From NCBI GenBank assembly GCA_003248775.1, contig QFQX01000015.1, positions 1 through 64,000 of the forward strand: 64,000 bases of DNA, in the 5' to 3' direction. The DNA comes from Shinella sp. (GTDB taxonomy: Bacteria > Pseudomonadota > Alphaproteobacteria > Rhizobiales > Rhizobiaceae). This document shows, piece after piece, positions 61,049 through 64,000 of the stretch (its first letter is position 1; every line of letters begins with the position of its first letter). The notes beneath the pieces are model-generated. The model searched no databases and was not told the origin of the DNA. It saw only the letters and a list, made by a program, of their open reading frames with translations. Both the position numbers and the translations under genes were made by a program.

Positions 61049-64000
61049 ATGTCTAGGCGCAAGGCTTTAGGTTTTCTCGCAAGATTCCTGGCAATCTCGC
61101 TGCTGGCGATGCCGGCAATCGCGGCCGACACCCGCAGCATCGTCACGACTCCGGACGGCGATTACTTCGGTTTCGACCTGCGGACCGAGAAAAACCTCTC
61201 GCTCGACGAATGCGAGGCAAGCTGCATCGCGGACGGCTCCTGCCGCGCCTTCACCTACAATCCGAAGGTGAAATGGTGCTTCCTGAAATCCGACTTCAAC
61301 CAGCTCAACACCTTTGCCGGCGCGATTGCCGGTCGCGTGGTGGAAGCAGGTGTTACGGAGGATCTCGGGGCCGCCAAGCGCCCCGAATTCGTCTCCGACC
61401 AGTTGATGGAGGATGCCCGCACGCAGCGTGCCGACCTCTCGCTCGGAGAAGACCAGCAGCAGCTCGGTCAGGGTGCTCTTCTCGTCATCGCCCGTCAGTC
61501 GCTTGTGAACAACAACATCGACGCAGCACTCTACGCCTTCAAGGGTGCGCTTGCGATCACCCCGGACGACTCTGCCATCTGGCTGGAAATGGCTCGCGCC
61601 GCCAATACAGTCTCAGGCAACAGCAGCGTCACCGGACAGGGCGTGCTCGCCGCGCTCAACGGCTACCTGCAGAGCCGCGACACCCAGACCCGCGCCGATG
61701 CGCTCGCCACCCTTGCCAAGGGCCTCGAAAATTCAGAGGACTACCGCAACGCGCTGAACGCCTACAAGGAAAGCCTCAAGCTCGTCACCGCCAAGACCGT
61801 ACAGGCCGCCTATAACGACTTGCGTTCCCGCAAGGGCTTCCGTGTCATCTCCAACAGCGTCGATGCCGACAGCCTGACGCCGCGCGCCTGCGTCGAATTC
61901 TCCGACCCGCTGGTCAAGCGCGGGGTAGATTACACGCCCTTCGTGACACTCGACGGCGCAGCGCCCAAGGCGCTTGAAGCCAAGGACAACCAGATCTGCG
62001 TCGAGGGCCTGACCCACGGCGCACGTTACAAGCTGGCGCTGCGCGCCGGCCTGCCCTCCTCCGTCGAGGAAAGCCTCGAAGCGCAGGTCGATCTCGATAT
62101 CTATGTCCGCGACCGCTCTGCATCGGTTCGCTTCACCGGCGACAGCTTCGTCCTGCCCTCCACGGCGCGGCGCGGCATTCCGCTGGTTTCGGTCAACACC
62201 GACAGCGCCAACCTCAAGCTCTACCGCATCGGCGACCGCAACGTCGCTCCGCTGCTCGCCGCCTCGCAGTTCCTCACCCAGCTCGACGGCTACAGCGCCG
62301 ACCGCATCGAAAGCGAAACCGGTGAACTCGTATGGCAGGGTTCGATCGATATCGCCACCGAACTCAACAAGGACGTCGTCACCAGCTTCCCGGTGGATGA
62401 GGCCCTGCCCCAGCGCAAACCCGGCATCTACGTGATGACGGCATCAGTCGCCAATGCCAGCTCCGAGAACTGGGACAGCCGCCCGACCCAGTGGTTCGTC
62501 GTCTCCGATATCGGGCTTTCCACCTTTGCCGGCACCGATGGTCTGCACGTCTTTGCCCGCTCTCTTGCGACGGCAAAGCCGCTGGCTGGCGTCGATCTCC
62601 AGCTTATCGCCAAGAACAACGAGGTGCTGGCGACAGCGAAGACGGATGACGATGGCCACGCCCGCTTCGATGCCGGCCTGATCCGCGCCGGCGCGGCACT
62701 TGCCCCCGCCGTCATCACCGCTCGCTCGCAGGACGACGACAACGTCTTCCTCGACATGACCCGCGCCGGTTTCGACCTTTCGGACCGTGGCGTCACCGGA
62801 CGGCCCGCTCCCGGCGCAATCGATCTACTCGCCTGGACCGAACGCGGCATCTACCGCCCCGGCGAAACCGTGCATGCAGCGGCACTCGCCCGCGACATCG
62901 AGGCAGACTCCATCGACCGGCTGCCGCTTACCTTCATCTTCTCGCGGCCTGATGGCGTTGAATTCCGCCGCATGGTGGTCACCAGCGAAACGCTCGGCGG
63001 CTATGCTGTCGATCTGCCTCTGCTCGCCAATTCCATGCGCGGCACGTGGAGCCTCGCGATCCATACCGATCCGAAAAAGGAGGCCATCGCCCGCCAGACC
63101 TTCCTGGTCGACGATTTCGTGCCGGACAGGCTGGAATTCGACATCACCAGTGAAGCGAAGGACATCGAACCCGGAGCCTCCGTCCCGGTCAGCGTCGACG
63201 GACGCTATCTCTATGGCGCACCCGCCGCCGGGCTGTCGCTTGAGGGTGAAGTCAACATTCGCCCGACCCGAAGCCATCCGGACTATGAGCGCTATGTCTT
63301 CGGTCTTGCCGACGAGGAGGCAGGCGAAGAAACCCAGGTGCCGCTCGAAGCGCTGGAACCGCTGGATGAGGACGGCAAGACGACCTTCGACGTCGAACTC
63401 GGCGAACTGCCGTCGACAACGCAGCTTCTCAACGCCGAAGTCGTGCTGCGCCTTGTCGAAGGCGGTGGCCGCGCCGTGGAGCGCAAGCTCACGCTTCCGG
63501 TTCGCCCCGAAGGCCCGATGATCGGCATCAAGCCCGAATTCACCGGCGACCTCGCTGAAAATTCGATCGCGAAGTTCAACGTCATCGCGCTCGGTCCAGA
63601 TGGCAAGCGTCAAGCGCTCGCCGGTGCCAAGTGGAAACTCGTCAGCCTCGAGCGGAATTACCAGTGGTATCGCGAAGGGACTTCCTGGCGTTACGAGCCG
63701 ATCATCACCACCAAGCAGGTGGCGGATGGCACCGTCGATATTTCCGCCGATGGGACCGAGGTGTCCGCTCCGGTGCAATGGGGCCGCTACCGCCTCGAAA
63801 TCGAAACGGCGATCCTCAACGGTCCTGCGACCAGCGTGGAATTCGACGCTGGCTGGTTCGTCGAAGCGAGCACCACCGAAACGCCCGATGCGCTTGAAAT
63901 CGGCCTCGACAAGGAGAGCTACGCCATCGGCGATACGGCGACCCTGAAGGTCTCGCCGCGCTTTGCCGGCGAACTACTGGTAACCGTCGGCACCGAGTCC
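61049..64000 (+). CDS. Alpha-2-macroglobulin family protein with PAN domain (partial)
   Basis: 984 codons are open to the right edge, so the C-terminal half is missing; whole proteins of this type are about 1800 residues. A signal peptide (FLAISLLAMPAIAAD, cleavage near residue 26) shows export, without a lipobox. A PAN/apple domain follows (about 35-95: LSLDECEASCIADGSCRAFTYN), then a TPR-like helical region (about 145-240), then bacterial macroglobulin MG domains (GIYVMTASVANAS, WTERGIYRPGETVHAAALARD, SLEGEVNIRPTR). GGGAGGG precedes the ATG at 61049. Such proteins trap proteases in the periplasm and often neighbour pbpC, which would lie to the right. Confidence 0.9.
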   Translation, partial: MSRRKALGFLARFLAISLLAMPAIAADTRSIVTTPDGDYFGFDLRTEKNLSLDECEASCIADGSCRAFTYNPKVKWCFLKSDFNQLNTFAGAIAGRVVEAGVTEDLGAAKRPEFVSDQLMEDARTQRADLSLGEDQQQLGQGALLVIARQSLVNNNIDAALYAFKGALAITPDDSAIWLEMARAANTVSGNSSVTGQGVLAALNGYLQSRDTQTRADALATLAKGLENSEDYRNALNAYKESLKLVTAKTVQAAYNDLRSRKGFRVISNSVDADSLTPRACVEFSDPLVKRGVDYTPFVTLDGAAPKALEAKDNQICVEGLTHGARYKLALRAGLPSSVEESLEAQVDLDIYVRDRSASVRFTGDSFVLPSTARRGIPLVSVNTDSANLKLYRIGDRNVAPLLAASQFLTQLDGYSADRIESETGELVWQGSIDIATELNKDVVTSFPVDEALPQRKPGIYVMTASVANASSENWDSRPTQWFVVSDIGLSTFAGTDGLHVFARSLATAKPLAGVDLQLIAKNNEVLATAKTDDDGHARFDAGLIRAGAALAPAVITARSQDDDNVFLDMTRAGFDLSDRGVTGRPAPGAIDLLAWTERGIYRPGETVHAAALARDIEADSIDRLPLTFIFSRPDGVEFRRMVVTSETLGGYAVDLPLLANSMRGTWSLAIHTDPKKEAIARQTFLVDDFVPDRLEFDITSEAKDIEPGASVPVSVDGRYLYGAPAAGLSLEGEVNIRPTRSHPDYERYVFGLADEEAGEETQVPLEALEPLDEDGKTTFDVELGELPSTTQLLNAEVVLRLVEGGGRAVERKLTLPVRPEGPMIGIKPEFTGDLAENSIAKFNVIALGPDGKRQALAGAKWKLVSLERNYQWYREGTSWRYEPIITTKQVADGTVDISADGTEVSAPVQWGRYRLEIETAILNGPATSVEFDAGWFVEASTTETPDALEIGLDKESYAIGDTATLKVSPRFAGELLVTVGTES

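Overview
The window looks like chromosomal DNA of an alphaproteobacterium of the Rhizobiales, most likely a Rhizobiaceae (Agrobacterium/Rhizobium/Ensifer/Shinella-like) genome. The reasons are the high G+C base composition, the glxABCD-glnT cluster, the CbiM-like protein behind a cobalamin riboswitch, the amino acid:[carrier protein] ligase operon, promoter motifs of the EcfG/RpoE2 general stress response type, an FNR/FixK-type box, and rhizobial-style intergenic palindromes. I see no rRNA, tRNA, insertion sequence, phage gene or CRISPR array. It reads as ordinary core and accessory chromosome with several unusual operons.

Layout. 0-3 kb: a partial left-edge ORF, a 71-residue membrane protein, a cobalamin riboswitch with its CbiM-like gene, and purC. 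3-10 kb: a TetR regulator and a complete tripartite RND efflux operon, with two perfect inverted repeats between them. 10-13.6 kb: gabT-gabD diverging from a regulator that fuses MerR-type HTH, XRE-type HTH and cupin domains. 13.7-16.5 kb: efp diverging from translationally coupled epmA-epmB, a complete EF-P beta-lysylation set. 16.6-22.7 kb: an operon of carrier protein, acyl-CoA-dehydrogenase-like flavoprotein, class II synthetase-like amino acid:[carrier protein] ligase and a DUF1839 protein, followed after a repeat by a GH2 glycosidase. 22.6-30.8 kb: a polysaccharide locus (tandem alpha/beta hydrolase, flippase, GumK-like and GT4 glycosyltransferases, and a divergent Wzz/GumC-like co-polymerase). 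30.9-37.3 kb: glxA, glxBCD, glnT and purU (glutamate synthase-like/GlnT and C1 metabolism).

37.4-46.6 kb: a kinase-M23-aminotransferase fusion, a DUF3307 protein, a LysR regulator, a FAD amine oxidase and an ALDH7-type semialdehyde dehydrogenase, then an APH-ATPase fusion. 46.7-50 kb: a hypothetical gene and tonB-exbD-exbB. 50.3-54.6 kb: ppsA behind an FNR/FixK box, a PfkB kinase and a phosphoribosyltransferase. 54.8-56.7 kb: riboflavin synthase, and a single-domain response regulator diverging from a small stress-type protein with EcfG-like promoters. 56.7-61 kb: gcdH with a divergent LysR regulator, then a GntR-MFS pair. 61-64 kb: an alpha-2-macroglobulin-family gene that runs off the right edge.

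How the genes fit together. The most interesting reading is that the kinase/phospholyase fusion (37.4 kb), the pipecolate-oxidase-like and aminoadipate-semialdehyde dehydrogenase pair (42-45 kb) and glutaryl-CoA dehydrogenase (56.7 kb) belong to one (hydroxy)lysine catabolic regulon. Two paralogous LysR regulators flank them, and both promoter regions carry related CTTGCG/CGCAAG half-sites. The second candidate system is the amino acid:[carrier protein] operon. It has the activating enzyme, the carrier and a flavoprotein that could oxidise the carrier-bound amino acid, and its product is unknown.
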